Assembly (NCBI GenBank): GCA_018136815.1
Contig: CM030938.1
Location: 2,648,215 to 2,712,214 of the forward strand
Direction: 5' to 3'
DNA from: Isochrysis galbana
Taxonomy: Eukaryota > Haptophyta > Isochrysidales > Isochrysidaceae
Length of the DNA stretch: 64,000 bases
Made by a program: the position numbers and the translations under genes. The notes below the pieces were generated by a model. The model was not told the DNA's origin. It searched no databases and saw nothing but the letters and a program-made list of their open reading frames with translations. Position 1 is the first letter of the stretch. Each line of letters opens with the position of its first letter. Shown here piece by piece: positions 54,529-64,000 of this stretch.

Positions 54529-55723
54529 TATCGTCACTCTAGGATTTGGGGCACATAGGAGGTGCTAGATCGGGTTGCTCATGGATCGCTCACTGCATGC
54601 ATATTACTTCTCTGTTGGTCTCTTCTAGTCTCTCCGCACAGTATGTCACGATTCTTCGCCCCTGAATCGTTCGTTTCTCGATTGTCAAGGATGGAATAGG
54701 CTTGGCCAATACGGCACCTCTTGCTCGTGTTGCTGCAGCCCTCGCCGACTTTGATGTTTGATGTTTGATGTTTGATGCTTGATGCCATTGAAAGCAACTT
54801 TCAACCTGTTGGAAGCTGTGGTGGTGTGGGTGGAGCTGTGGATCATAAGAGGGAATTGTATGAACAAGGCAAGTGGGGAGAGACGAGGAGGAGCTGGGGG
54901 ACATCGGGTACGGGGCAAGCGTATGAACAGGGGACGGGGCTGCTGCTGCTAGCCAACCGACCGGAGGCTCAGCACATGATAGGGGGCGGCACACGGAAGC
55001 ATCACAGGACTGGGAGTCACTGGCGTCGGACATCGGGACGGAAGGCGTGGCGGGAAAAGGTAAGAAGATATGGGAGAGGGGCGCGGGAACACTCAAGACT
55101 CAAAGGAGTAAACAGGGCAACAGGGCGGGCAGGGTAAGAAACAAAGACAAGGAAGGGGGACCGACCTAGGGACGGACTGTGCCGGGAAGATGAGGGAGGT
55201 CTCCCCCGCGGCACTGGGGCAGCGGTCCTCGGGAATACCGAGAGGAGGGGGGGAAAGGGAGGGGGCCGCTGAGGCGGGCCTTCGGCCAAAGCGGACCTTC
55301 GGGGGATCCCGGCGGGGGAGCCAGTCACCGCCTAGGCTATACCTAGGCCTTATTTATAGCTTATTTATAGATAGCCTCCCGCCACCGCCACATCTCAGCT
55401 AGCCTCTAGACTTACCGCTAAGCATCCGACCCACCGCCATCCCTACGGCACTTCCGATCTCTTCCTCTAGGAGATAGGGTGTTTCTCAGCTAGGCTGAGT
55501 GCATAGCGCACATTCTCTCCCTAGCTAGGCACACCACACTCTAACTCTAAGTGTAAAGGAAGACAGACGACAGACCTCCCCAGCGAGCCAGCGAGACAGG
55601 GCGTTCAGGAATTGCGAAAGGGGGGGGGGGGGGGGGGGGAAGAAACTGCGGAGGGGGGGGGAGATGCAGAGGGGGGGAAATCTGAACGCGAGGGGCCCAG
55701 TTCTGCCACCTCCATTTCTTTCC
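54529..55723. other. Intergenic region, simple repeats only
   Basis: Four tandem TTTGATG/CTTGATG units lie at 54749-54783. GGCTATACCTAGGCCTTATT and TTATTTATAGC repeats occur near 55335-55375, and a G run lies at 55620-55640. No gene is supported. Confidence 0.45.
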
Positions 55724-57137
55724 TTAAACGCGTGGACAATTACCGTAACGGTAAAAATAAAGCTCAAATCCTCGAATTTCGAGACGAAAATCGGCGAAGC
55801 AAGACTTGATCCCAGGGAGAATCCGAATCTGCACGCCTTGCGCGACCACGACGAACATAGAAGACGGTATATAACGAAGGAGGCTCGTGACCATGCACCA
55901 TGCCGAAATATTCATGCCAAAAGGCCTGAATACAACAGGGTGAGGGCTCATGGCATGTGGCGTTGTCCAAGCGAGGCGGCCTTGAATGTGAGCTTCGCTG
56001 AGTTCGCGGAGGGCTTGTACGCGGCAGGGGGCGATCCCGTCGGGCAGTTTGCGAAGAAGCATGCGATGGAGGGCTAAAGGGTCGGCCGGGTTGAATGAGG
56101 GGAGGCGGTGGAACCGGGTGATAGTGATAGCGACTTGCGCGGCGCGGCGTGCTTCGTCCGGCGACATGCCGATCGCGAAGGGACGGAAGGAGAGAAAGGC
56201 TTCTTCGGCGTCCTCGGCGGCGGCGCCGGTAAGCGCGGACATGGAGGACTCGATGCGAGCGAGGAGCGAGGAGGGCGCGGCCGCTCTCCATGGAGTCCTC
56301 GGGGCAGTCCTCGAGAAAGTTGACGACTTGAGTTGCTGTCGGTGAGAGACAATCGAGGACGATGGAGGACAAACAAGGAGCGATCCAGGACATGCTCGGA
56401 GGCGAGAGTGGGGGAGGAGAGGGGGCGTCGGAAGAAGGCGCGAAAGGGCTCGTGGGCGAGGATGCACCGGGTAGAGTTGTAGGTTGTAGGAGTCGGGGTC
56501 GAGGTCGTACGCGAGAGCCGACGTCCGACGTGGAGCCGGGTGGCAAGGAAATGAGGCGAGGCGGGCGGTCGGGGCGGGGTGCGTCGAAGGCGAGAGGGTC
56601 GTAGGTGAGGTCGTAGAGGTCGGGAGGGCGGTGACAAAGAGGGTGGCGGGGGGGGCGGTGGCGGGGGTCTCGCCGGCGGGGGAGGCGGCGGCGGTGGCGG
56701 GGGAGGCGGCGGTGGGGGAGGTGGTGGCGGCGGGGGAGGTGGTGGCGGCGGCGGTGGAGGTGGCGGGGGTGCCGTTGTCGATGGCGGTGTTGGACGGGGG
56801 ATTGGGGAGGGTTGGGTGGATTGGAGGTAGAAGAGGTGGTGTGCTATGGCGGCGGCGAGTGATGAGTCGGTGGCGAGTGGGTAGGGATGTGGGCGATGGC
56901 GAGCGGCGAGCGGAGGAGGGGGGGTGGAGGGGTGGGGCTGCTGGGGGCGTGCGTCGGAAGGGGGGGAAGGGTGTGGTAGGTGGGTGAAGGCAATGGAAGA
57001 GGGGTGGGCAGGGAAGGGTAGTGGTTGTAGAGGTGGAGCGGTGACGGGGAGGGGACGGCGCCCGGCGGAAGCCGGTAGAGGTTGGAGTCGATGAGGGAAG
57101 GGTGGCCGGGCGAGGAGTCCGAGGAGGGGTGATGGGG
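55724..57137 (-). pseudogene. Retroelement ORF1-like sequence, proline-rich
   Basis: A long minus-strand open region is Pro/Thr/Ser-rich at first (56500-57100, including a GGC/GGT-rich tract read as polyproline). It then has a structured part (ESSMSALTGAAAEDAEEAFL, PDEARRAAQVAITITRFHRL, LLRKLPDGIAPCRVQALREL). The segment near 55810-55930 recurs at 26755-26880. With 58095-58990 it seems to form one element whose first ORF was split by the 57157-58094 insertion. The frames on the two sides differ, so further shifts are likely. It may be a gag-like ORF1; no enzymatic domain is seen. Confidence 0.45.
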
Positions 57138-58113
57138 ATGGTTCGGTTGGGGCAGACCACCTACTTTTATAAGTGGGGGACAATGGGGGCCTCGCGCCCC
57201 CCTCTCTCCATCGCGGACACCCCCCGGGGTGGGCCCGTACATTCAACCCCAGCCCCTGCCCTCTGGCAGGGGCAGGGCACTCATCAATTCAGCCCAGACC
57301 CCTAGTGGGCGCGGGTCGCGAGCCGCACTCCCAGGCCCATGCTGGGCCTGCCCTCGAGCTGACTCCCCCCCCATCCCTGGTCGCCAGGCATACAGGGGCC
57401 TCTGGGCGGCTCCCATGGCCAGCGAGGCGAGCGTGGGAGAGGCAGGGGGGGCCAGGGGCTGAGCCCCAGCCTCCACTGCCCCCTGAGCTGCCCTTGCTGG
57501 CCCTCTGGGAGCCCCCAAAGGACCTCTGAGAGCAGGCCATGGCGCGCCGCATGGCGACGCGCCGTAGGGAGAGAGATGGAGGAGAATGGAGAGAGGGAGA
57601 GGGGGGGATTTGCACCCCCCCCCGATGGAGTGCGGTTAGAAACAGGCCCTGTTTGCGTTAGCAAACGGGTAGAGGGCGGCCGGCGACAGGCGGGAGAGAG
57701 AAGGGAGTGGCTCAAGATCGAGGAGAGTATCCTGAAGGTGGCACAGGATACTCGACTCGCAGTCGTTTATTTCTCGAGAACTACTCACGGCGCGAGCTGG
57801 AAGGGCCGATCCTCTTTGTTGACGAGAGGTTTCTCCCCCCCCCCCCCCCGGTGCTTTTTCCCGGAGAGTCGCCCGACGTAGGTCGGTTCGCCTCAATGGG
57901 TTTTCCCTCATTTTAACTTGTGGGGAGTTAGAATGGGAGCCGGGGGCTTGCGAGGGGGGAGATGTGGAGGGGTGCATAGGTGTATGTATCTGTGGCAACA
58001 ACACGCGCCAAGGTGTACGGGCAGGTGCGCTGAGGGCTGTCGTGTTAGTACCAGGCTAGTGAGAGTAGTGGTACTAATGCTCAGTTAGATTATTATGGTT
58101 CGGTTGGGGCAGA
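57138..58113. mobile_element. 938-bp insertion with perfect 19-bp target duplication
   Basis: ATGGTTCGGTTGGGGCAGA occurs at 57138-57156 and 58095-58113. The insert (57157-58094) begins CCACCTACTTTTATAAGTGG, the pairing edge of the 27216 and 33136 repeat family. It continues through that repeat, then on the minus strand through a leader with GTTTGCGTTAGCAAACGGG and a decayed DNA polymerase tail (57760-57835), and ends TACTAATGCTCAGTTAGATT. It interrupts the ORF1-like element. Confidence 0.85.
57760..57835 (-). pseudogene. Decayed DNA polymerase C-terminal tail
   Basis: The minus strand reads a short peptide aligning with the last 20 codons of the polymerase fragment at 32739-33004 (both end ..VLEK then stop), but with an internal TGA. 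The downstream sequence is collinear with 33005-33600, which confirms a shared origin. Confidence 0.6.
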
Positions 58114-58990
58114 TGGGTGAAGGCATGCTGGGGGTTTGGGAGAGGTAGGGAAAGGTGGGTGGCAGGGAGGGCAGGGACGGCGGTGAGGGCATCGGACGGG
58201 TTGAGAGGCGAGGGCTTGGGCGTGGCGAGAGGCGGGAGAGGGGAGTAGAATACTGGTTGTGCAGGCGTGGCGGCGGCACTGGTGTGTTGTGGCCAGTGTG
58301 GTTGTGTTTGGGTGGGCTGTGGGTAGTCCATGTGAGATGGTTGGTCAGGGCTGGAGGAGGCGGATGAGGGTGGAGGGGCGGCGGTGGCGGGAACGTGAGG
58401 AGTGGAGAGAGGATGGGAAGGCGTGGAAGGCACGACTCCGCTACCGTTTTGTGGATCAGATGGAGCTGTGGCTGTGCTGTGACTAGGTGTGAGTGAGAGG
58501 TGAGACATGACATGAGATGCTTGGCCCACATGGGGCATGGAGAGCGAACGAAAGGGAACAGGGGGAGCACGCGGAGACAAGACAGATAGCGTGGGCGCGG
58601 CCTCGGACATCGCGGAGCACTGGGCACGAGAGCGGGGACGAGAGTAGACAGGATGGGCACGGAGGGCGCTCGAGCGATGGCGCAGAGCGTACGGAAGACC
58701 GGGGGAAAACGTCACGCGCGGGGGGAAGGGGAATCGCGCGGGAAAGAAATAGACAAAAGGGGGCCGGAAACTCAAGGAAGCACTCGGGGAGAGACGGGAA
58801 GGGAGAGAGGGAAGAGGGCTTCCGCGGGGGAGCCGGGGAGAGGAGAGGAGATGGGGAACGGACCGATTCGGGGCGATGCGGGGGAGAAGGGAACTGGGGC
58901 GCGGCGATGGAGAGGGAGTCGCACGGGAAGACCTAAAAACGGAACGTACGAGGGGGAAGTATACAGCCCCCCCCCCTTTACCCGCAAAAA
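58114..58990 (-). mobile_element. 5' end of a non-LTR-like element, copy 2
   Basis: It matches 6855-7395 in inverse orientation. The leader starts near 58990 (TTTGCGGGTAAAGGGGG), and an ATG at 58610 opens MSEAAPTLSVLSPRAPPVPF, followed by Ser/Thr/Pro/His-rich sequence up to the insertion at 58113. The frame is open across the target duplication into 57137, so the insertion split one ORF. Confidence 0.55.
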
Positions 58991-59068
58991 TTATCTAATT
59001 TGATTAGACGACCCACAATTACACCACCTCAGATGATACCAATAGACCGCGATAAGTTCGTCAAGGTA

Positions 59069-60691
59069 CTACCTTTCAGGGGAGTTTGCGCTGGCCGCCA
59101 GTTGTTTTGAAGATGGGGACGCATCGGCACTTCTAGCCCCAGTCAGGTGGTTGAATGTCGTCACAATGCTGCCATAAATATTCTCGATCGACGCTTGCAC
59201 GTTGTATGCACGGAACCGGGAAAAGACTTTCCCGGCACTCCGCATCGGCCGTCCGCGTCCATCAGTGCCAATCCATGCGATGTGAATGGTTGGGGCGCAT
59301 GACAGTTGCGTGCCTGGTGCCCCGCCTACACTGCCACCGCAATTGTCTGCCAAACTGAGGTAGCAATCAGTGCATGCCCCCGGAACACCGTCATTGGAGC
59401 AAACATTTGTGGTGTTGTCGGGCAAACAAGAGAATGCATGCACGTTGTTAGATCCCGGGTCGCAGAGCCAGCACCCATCGTCCCATACGATGCGTTTGAC
59501 TTCGCCTCGGTCCAAATGAATGATTGCCGTCAATCCCGCCGTGAGCATCCCACCGCCGTAAGCCACAAGCGGCTTTTCATGCTTTTGCCAGCCGTAGCAG
59601 ACCTCATCGGTCATGTTGACTGCCGACAGGCTAACCGTTGTGCTGCTCGCGCTCGGCCCGCCGTCATGGGCGACCTCATCCGTGATGCGCGCAATGCATA
59701 GCTTGGATCCGCCCTCTCCAAATGCAACGCGGCCTTCTCGCTGTCCCACAGTGCGCTGGCCGCGTGCACCTACCCACAGCCGAGAAAACGGCTCAATGTC
59801 TACCCAATCACCGCCATCAAGAAGAGGTGCAACTGTGATTTCGGAGGGCAATGGATTTGGATGAGGCGGTGTAAGGGGGGAGGTCATATTCAAAGGTCCT
59901 TGTAGTGTGCTTTATGTTTCGCAAGGGATGCACACACGTGAGGTCACTGAAAACGAGGAAAAATCGTCCACAATAGTCGAGAAGATCGCCTTGCTGCCAA
60001 AGCCACCGCTCTCCGCTGGAGCAAAGCCTATGCAGATCGTCGCAGCGCCGCCCTGATTCAACGGACCCCCTTCCGTCTCGCAGAGGGACGTAGAGCCAGC
60101 GTTTTGAGCACTGGCGTCAAGCACTAAGAGTGTGGGCAGCTTGTAATGAGTGGATCGGGTGATAGGCAGCAGAAAAGGAGGCGTGTGAGGCCGAGGTGGC
60201 TGGAGCTCTGGGCTGGGGGTAAAAGGGAGCGAGATAGGAGGAGAGGGAGATGGTGAGGCCATTGGCAGCGGTGGATTTGCGCCGGGAGGATGGGGTGGAG
60301 CGGATGGTGGCATAGGTGATAACGTAGCAGGAGGAGGACGGATCGGTGGCGTCAACAGGAAGGTTGGGAGCGGCGGCGGCGGTCGCTGTGGCGGTGGACG
60401 TGGAAGCAGAGAAGAAGGGGTCGGATCGAGAGGGGGCGGTGGGCCATGAGGCAGCGGTGACGGATGTGGCTGCTCAGGCGCCGGTGGCAGTGCGGCAGAT
60501 GATGGGGTGGACGGCGGAATATGTGGAGGGGCAGGGGACGGAGTGAGTGCTGGACTCGGTGGCGGGGCTAGTGGCGGGAGCTGCGGCGAGCCGGCTGCTG
60601 CGGGCGGTGGCTGTGGATCAGTGGGTGGTGGCGGCAAGCCCTCTCCCACTTGCGCCCAGAGCAGCAGGCTGAATGCCGCCGGGCGCGACAT
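59069..60691 (-). CDS. Proline-rich secreted protein, split by one in-frame TAA
   Basis: From the ATG at 60691 (MSRPAAFSLLLWAQVGEG, signal-peptide-like) a 259-residue frame runs through about 150 residues of Pro/Ser-rich sequence into a globular start (YKLPTLLVLDASAQNAGSTS, GGAATICIGFAPAESGG). It meets TAA at 59912-59914. The same frame continues open to 59069 for about 275 residues (DGGDWVDIEPFSRLWVGARG, DDGCWLCDPGSNNVHAFSCL, TDCYLSLADNCGG) with many cysteines, as in extracellular proteins. A 39-bp GT...AG segment (59937 to 59899) would remove the stop and keep the frame. So this may be a spliced gene, or a gene with one nonsense mutation. The layout resembles algal cell-wall glycoproteins, but no family is recognised. 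Confidence 0.6.
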
Positions 60692-61289
60692 CTGGCAGAA
60701 GGGTGAGAGGCGCGCGAGAGGAGAGGAAGAGAGCCTGGGAGAGCGTGCGCAGAGCAAGCGAGAGGAGGAGAGGGAGAGAGAGGAGAGGAGAGCAAGGCGA
60801 TGGCGCTCGCTTGCTCCGCAAAGGAGAGTGAGCGGGGGGGGGGGGGGGGGGGGGTATACAAGACGTAAGAGAAGGGGAGCACACAGAGAAATCCGGGAAG
60901 GGCTCGACGACGGGCGCACCCTCACGCGGCGGAAGGCACACACGAGGAGAGAGGGAGAGGGGGGAGAGAAGAAACTGAGGAGGAGGAGGGCCAAGAGGCC
61001 CAGGGACCAGGGAGAGGACATCATCGGCTCAGAAGCGGAGAGCACAAGAGAAGCAAGGGGGGGTCGGTCGTGAAGATATTGTACTCTACTCTCCCGTAAG
61101 CAGGGGGCGAGTTTGTTCGTCAGAGTGTCGAAAAGAAACAAGGTGAAGACAAATCCAAAAAAAGAGAGGAAAAGGGATTTGTAGCTTCAAGGTGCAAGTG
61201 GTGGATTTCAATATTTCAATACAAAACAAGCAAGTGGTATAAAAATAGTCGACCGCGACCGCGACTCGAAAAAATTCAAGTTGTCTGAG
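60692..61289. other. Upstream region of the secreted-protein gene
   Basis: A G run (60835-60854), GAGAGG-rich sequence and TACTCTACTC (61082-61091) are present. No gene is visible. Positions 61180-61290 are AT-rich. Confidence 0.4.
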
Positions 61290-61730
61290 TTGAGTTCTAT
61301 TGTAGACGTGTCAGTTCTACTGCCGGTGTGGCAACGTCGTCGTTGACCCCGTCACTAGAGTGCGCTAGCCGATCGATGTTACCTCTCGTCTACACAACGT
61401 TGCTATCTATCACTGGGCCCCCTTGGTATGGGGCCAAACATGGTACCCCCGCCGAGAGCCGAGAGGCGAGAGGGATTCGCCCCTCTTCCTCGCGCGACTG
61501 AGCGCACGTTGCACGTTCTCTGAGTCTCTTCACCCAACACAAGGTTGGACCAAACACAGAGACCGAACAACTCTTCAAGTCAAATGGGTTGTTCGAATCC
61601 CCGAACCCGCTCAAGGGAGCGGATGCTAGGTCCAACGCCAACGCCTCGCAGCGGGCCCAAGGAGCATTGTCACCGCCGACGCGCAGCTGGTACGTCGAAT
61701 TCTCTGAAGAAGGTGCAACTCGAGGTTCCC
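61290..61730 (+). mobile_element. Copia fragment: LTR end plus leader
   Basis: GGGGCCAAACATGGTACCCC at 61432 matches the LTR end and primer-binding site of the complete copia. 61443-61705 is collinear with 19320-19560, including ACCCAACACAAGGTTGGAC and CCCCGAACCCGCTCAAGGGA. The upstream 140 bp are a diverged LTR of a sister family. The fragment is cut at about 61730 by the next insertion. Confidence 0.8.
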
Positions 61731-62518
61731 TTTTTTGTTTTTGTCACACAACTAAGTTTATACTTAGTTGACCCATGGGGGGGCACGAGCCCCCCCCTCT
61801 CTCCACTCCTCCCCTGCCATGGGGGAGGAACCACCCATCCTCCTGGCATGCCTGATGGCTTGCCAGGAGGCCACTGCCCTACTGACCCACTCCCTTCCCC
61901 ACAGGCTCGCCCCATTCGCCCATCCTGGCCCCTCGTGACTAGCCCAATGCTCCAACCCCCCCTCCCCCCTGGTCGACAGGCAGACAGGTGCAGCGTGGGG
62001 GCCCCAGAGGCTCGGGAACGCCAGCGAGGGAGAGGCAGGGGAGGCCAGGGCCCAGCCCCAGCCTCCTCTGCCCCCTGAGCTGGCCTCCAGGAGCCTCCAT
62101 GGGCCGCCAGAGGGCAGCTGGAGGCCTGCCGCAGGCGCGCCATCGCGCGTGCCGCAGGAGAGGGGAGAGAGAGCGCGGAGAAGGGGGTGGGCGCGAGCGA
62201 GAGCTCCGCCCACCGGAAAATCGGTAAGTCTCGCGCCTGTTTACAGGATAAGTCGGGACAGAGTCGGCCGCCCACTCGGAGACACAGGAGGAAGGGGGGG
62301 AAAGATCACCGGGGGGGGGCGCGGGCCACCGGACCATATCTAAGCCCTCCACCCCAATCCCCCTAGTAGTGTACGGGGGGAGCCGCCTGATGGCGGGGGG
62401 AGAAGGGCCGGGGAATGGGGGTGTAGAGAGTATGCTACGTGCTACTTGTAGTGGGTAGTGGTTCCATTCGCCGCGAGTGCGGTAAGAATATTAAAAGGTT
62501 TTTTTGTTTTTGTCACAC
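61731..62518 (+). mobile_element. 750-bp palindrome-edged element with perfect 19-bp target duplication
   Basis: TTTTTTGTTTTTGTCACAC occurs at 61731-61749 and 62500-62518. The insert (61750-62499) starts AACTAAGTTTATACTTAGTT, in which CTAAG/CTTAG arms flank TTTATA. It carries the GGGGCACGAGCCCCCCC, GGCATGCCTGATGGCTTGCC and CTTTACAGGATAAGTCGGGA-type blocks and ends CGGTAAGAATATTAAAAGGT. It is the best-delimited member of the family and has no ORF of note. Confidence 0.9.
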
Positions 62519-62760
62519 CCATCTTGTCTATTTAGGTATATATATAATTTCTATTGACCCCTAATTGGCCCCTTAACTTGGACGTAGACCCACGGCCGCT
62601 CCACTCCAACTTGGACGATCGTTCCGCCCTTGTTGAAGAATGCAACCATGCCGACTGCCCTTGTTGAAGAATGCAACCAAATGGGCGTCAGACTGCTGAC
62701 GTCCGCCCCTGCACGCCCATGGCCAGCACGCTGAGCAGATGGCGACGTCTTCAAAAGACT
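62519..62760. repeat. Spacer with a short tandem duplication
   Basis: TGTTGAAGAATGCAACCA occurs at about 62631-62648 and 62661-62678, a 30-bp tandem unit with diverged spacer. No gene beyond a downstream extension of the frame described next. Confidence 0.55.
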
Positions 62761-63230
62761 TCACACAGTTTCAACGCCGTTTGCTTCAAAGGAAAAAGCA
62801 AGCGATTCCCCAACAGTCTCCAGGATGCATTTCGCCCCAGTGACCGCCACTCCGTCTGCAACCCTGTGAATGAGCTGCAGCATGCGTGTGATCATGGCTT
62901 GAGAGATCGCGTCGTCGTCATAGCTCTCCAAGGAGGTGCGGTTGACAAGATGGATGTCAATTGTGTAGAGCTCCTGATTCCCCGCTCGCTGGAGGCTCTC
63001 GGCCGCGCTCTTGGTTGCCGCAGACCACGACCGTGCAAAGTGCAAAGTCGTACTTCCAGTCTCCCAACAAGAGCTGCCGGGGGTGCTGGATGCAAAAGGC
63101 CGTGGTGGTGACGACCTCCTCCAACTCATGGGCGCTTACCGGATCGTCGCACGTCAAGGACACCTTGAATGCGAGGCCATCGGGGCTGTCCGTGAAGAAG
63201 ACGACTTCCCAAGCTAGGAGTCGGCTCCAC
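62761..63230 (-). pseudogene. Unrecognised gene, apparently frameshifted
   Basis: The minus strand shows two protein-like frames in succession. About 63230-63040 reads AWEVVFFTDSPDGLAFKVSL, TCDDPVSAHELEEVVTTTAF and LLLGDWKYDFALC. About 63050-62761 reads KSAAESLQRAGNQELYTIDI, HLVNRTSLESYDDDAISQAM and ILETVGESLAFSFEANGVET, then TGA. Moving between them needs a one-base shift near 63045. It could be a degraded gene or an exon boundary; no plausible intron lies at the switch. The family is unknown. Confidence 0.4.
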
Positions 63231-63706
63231 ACGGAGTACGTACTTCGATGATTACTCCTAGCTCTACCACGGTTCTACTTTGTACTTCCACATCGATGGT
63301 TGGATGATTCCTTTGTTGACGAGCCCTGAGCCCCTCTCCGTCGTCTCACGAGCGGGGCCAGCCCCACACCCCATGGGTGGCCAAATTACCTCCCTCCTCC
63401 CCCGCCCCCCTTCCCCCCGCCCCCGCCCCCCCCCCGCCCCTCTTAGGCTGCCTGGCCAAATATGCATGGCGAGGTCTCGAGGCCGCGAGGTCGGATGTGG
63501 AGAAGAAGTGAACCGCCAGAAAAGCTGAATCTCTGACCTGATCATCGGGAAAGAACCAGCGTGGGAGATGGGCCGGATAGGTGAGAGTTGAGGGGGTCAG
63601 AAGAAGGGAATCTCCCTGTCGGCAGCAGCGGACTCCCTTGGGCAGAGGGAGAACGAGCGAGAGAAAGGGGAGGAGGGAGGGAGGGAGGAAGGGAGGGAGG
63701 GAGGGA

Positions 63707-63791
<85 letters not shown>

Positions 63792-63822
63792 GGCAGGGAG
63801 GCAGGGAGAGCCGGACCCAACG
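63231..63822. promoter_or_regulatory. Leader of the right-edge gene with GA microsatellite
   Basis: A purine-rich region rises to an almost pure GA repeat (about 63700-63787) ending 35 bp before the start codon. The same position is AG- or CT-rich in front of the GTPase and flavoprotein genes, so such tracts may be common leader or promoter features in this genome. C runs lie at 63400-63440. Confidence 0.45.
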
Positions 63823-64000
63823 ATGATGCTCGCCGCCGCCACGCTCGGGCTCATGCTGCCGACACCGGTGCCAACCGTCGACATGGTTCAGCAGGTTCAG
63901 CTCGCCCAGCCCTCCTTTCTCCGCGAGGCCACCCCATCTTCCATCTTTCCCTCGACTCTCCTCGCCGAGACCGACTGCGAGGGCAACGAGCTCCGCAAGG
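63823..64000 (+). CDS. 5' part of a gene running off the window
   Basis: Tandem ATGs at 63823 and 63826 open a frame without stop to the window end (59 codons). It starts MMLAAATLGLMLPTPVPTVD, then QLAQPSFLREATPSSIFPST and LLAETDCEGNELRK. The short hydrophobic N-terminus followed by Ser/Pro/Thr-rich sequence would fit a signal or plastid-targeting peptide, which is an inference. Codon use is GC-rich like the other host genes. The family cannot be named from this part. Confidence 0.6.
   Translation, partial: MMLAAATLGLMLPTPVPTVDMVQQVQLAQPSFLREATPSSIFPSTLLAETDCEGNELRK

Noticed and set aside
56074-57246. Long open frame rich in proline on the minus strand
   Set aside because: It is a shadow of GGC/GGT-rich simple sequence and crosses the target duplication and insertion edge at 57138, so it cannot be one real gene.
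59912-59914. Stop-codon readthrough or recoding in the secreted-protein gene
   Set aside because: The stop is TAA, not the TGA used for selenocysteine, and no recoding structure is visible. A short intron or nonsense mutation is simpler.
61750-61771. Hairpin edge read as a transcription terminator
   Set aside because: The same hairpin marks the exact boundary of insertions bracketed by target duplications, and Rho-independent terminators do not apply to this eukaryotic setting.

Overview
This is a eukaryotic nuclear window, most likely from a unicellular alga. The evidence is a high-GC genome with intron-poor genes, a chromovirus-type Ty3/gypsy element, a Ty1/copia element, non-LTR retrotransposon pieces, simple-sequence tracts and one 100-bp assembly gap (2901-3000). 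The species cannot be fixed from the sequence; a haptophyte or another red-lineage alga is my guess. No tRNA, rRNA or CRISPR array was found.

Host genes are single and scattered, and mostly one open frame each: a prolyl 4-hydroxylase (10-972, -), a prenylcysteine-oxidase-like flavoprotein (4577-6220, +), a two-helix membrane protein (8716-9882, -), a coiled-coil protein (28235-30085, -), a CxxCxxCC (YkgJ-type) metal-cluster protein (35164-35718, +), a small membrane protein (36928-37356, +), a larger membrane protein (40815-42236, -), a partial cytochrome b561 gene (43292-43699, -), a GTPBP1/2-type GTPase (44595-47030, +), an IQ+MATH protein (50107-51912, -), a polytopic membrane protein (54022-54528, +), a proline-rich secreted protein split by an in-frame stop (59069-60691, -) and the start of a gene that runs off the right edge (63823-64000, +). 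They do not form an obvious pathway.

Mobile DNA fills much of the rest. From 11785 to 18951 runs one 2388-codon gypsy polyprotein, with protease, reverse transcriptase, RNase H, integrase and chromodomain. Ahead of its protease it carries a domain that reads as a phage-type DNA cytosine methyltransferase. A complete copia element (19155-24825, identical 164-bp LTRs, 5-bp target duplication) sits just downstream of it. A rearranged gypsy relic (31557-32738) is fused in frame to a fragment of a family-B DNA polymerase (32739-33004). A decayed relative of that polymerase tail lies inside another insertion (57157-58094).

Several insertions share one style: a short palindrome at one edge and perfect 15-19-bp target duplications (2140-2867, 47516-49212, 57157-58094, 61750-62499). 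This suggests target-primed insertion by a LINE-type machinery, pieces of which (endonuclease fragment, zinc-finger tail ORF, 5' ends) also lie here. Two short terminal-inverted-repeat elements are present (34083-34538 with 6-bp and 52834-53257 with 8-bp duplications). Captured gene fragments include an ankyrin piece, a CRAL-TRIO-like piece and a low-GC piece of possible viral origin that was split by an insertion.
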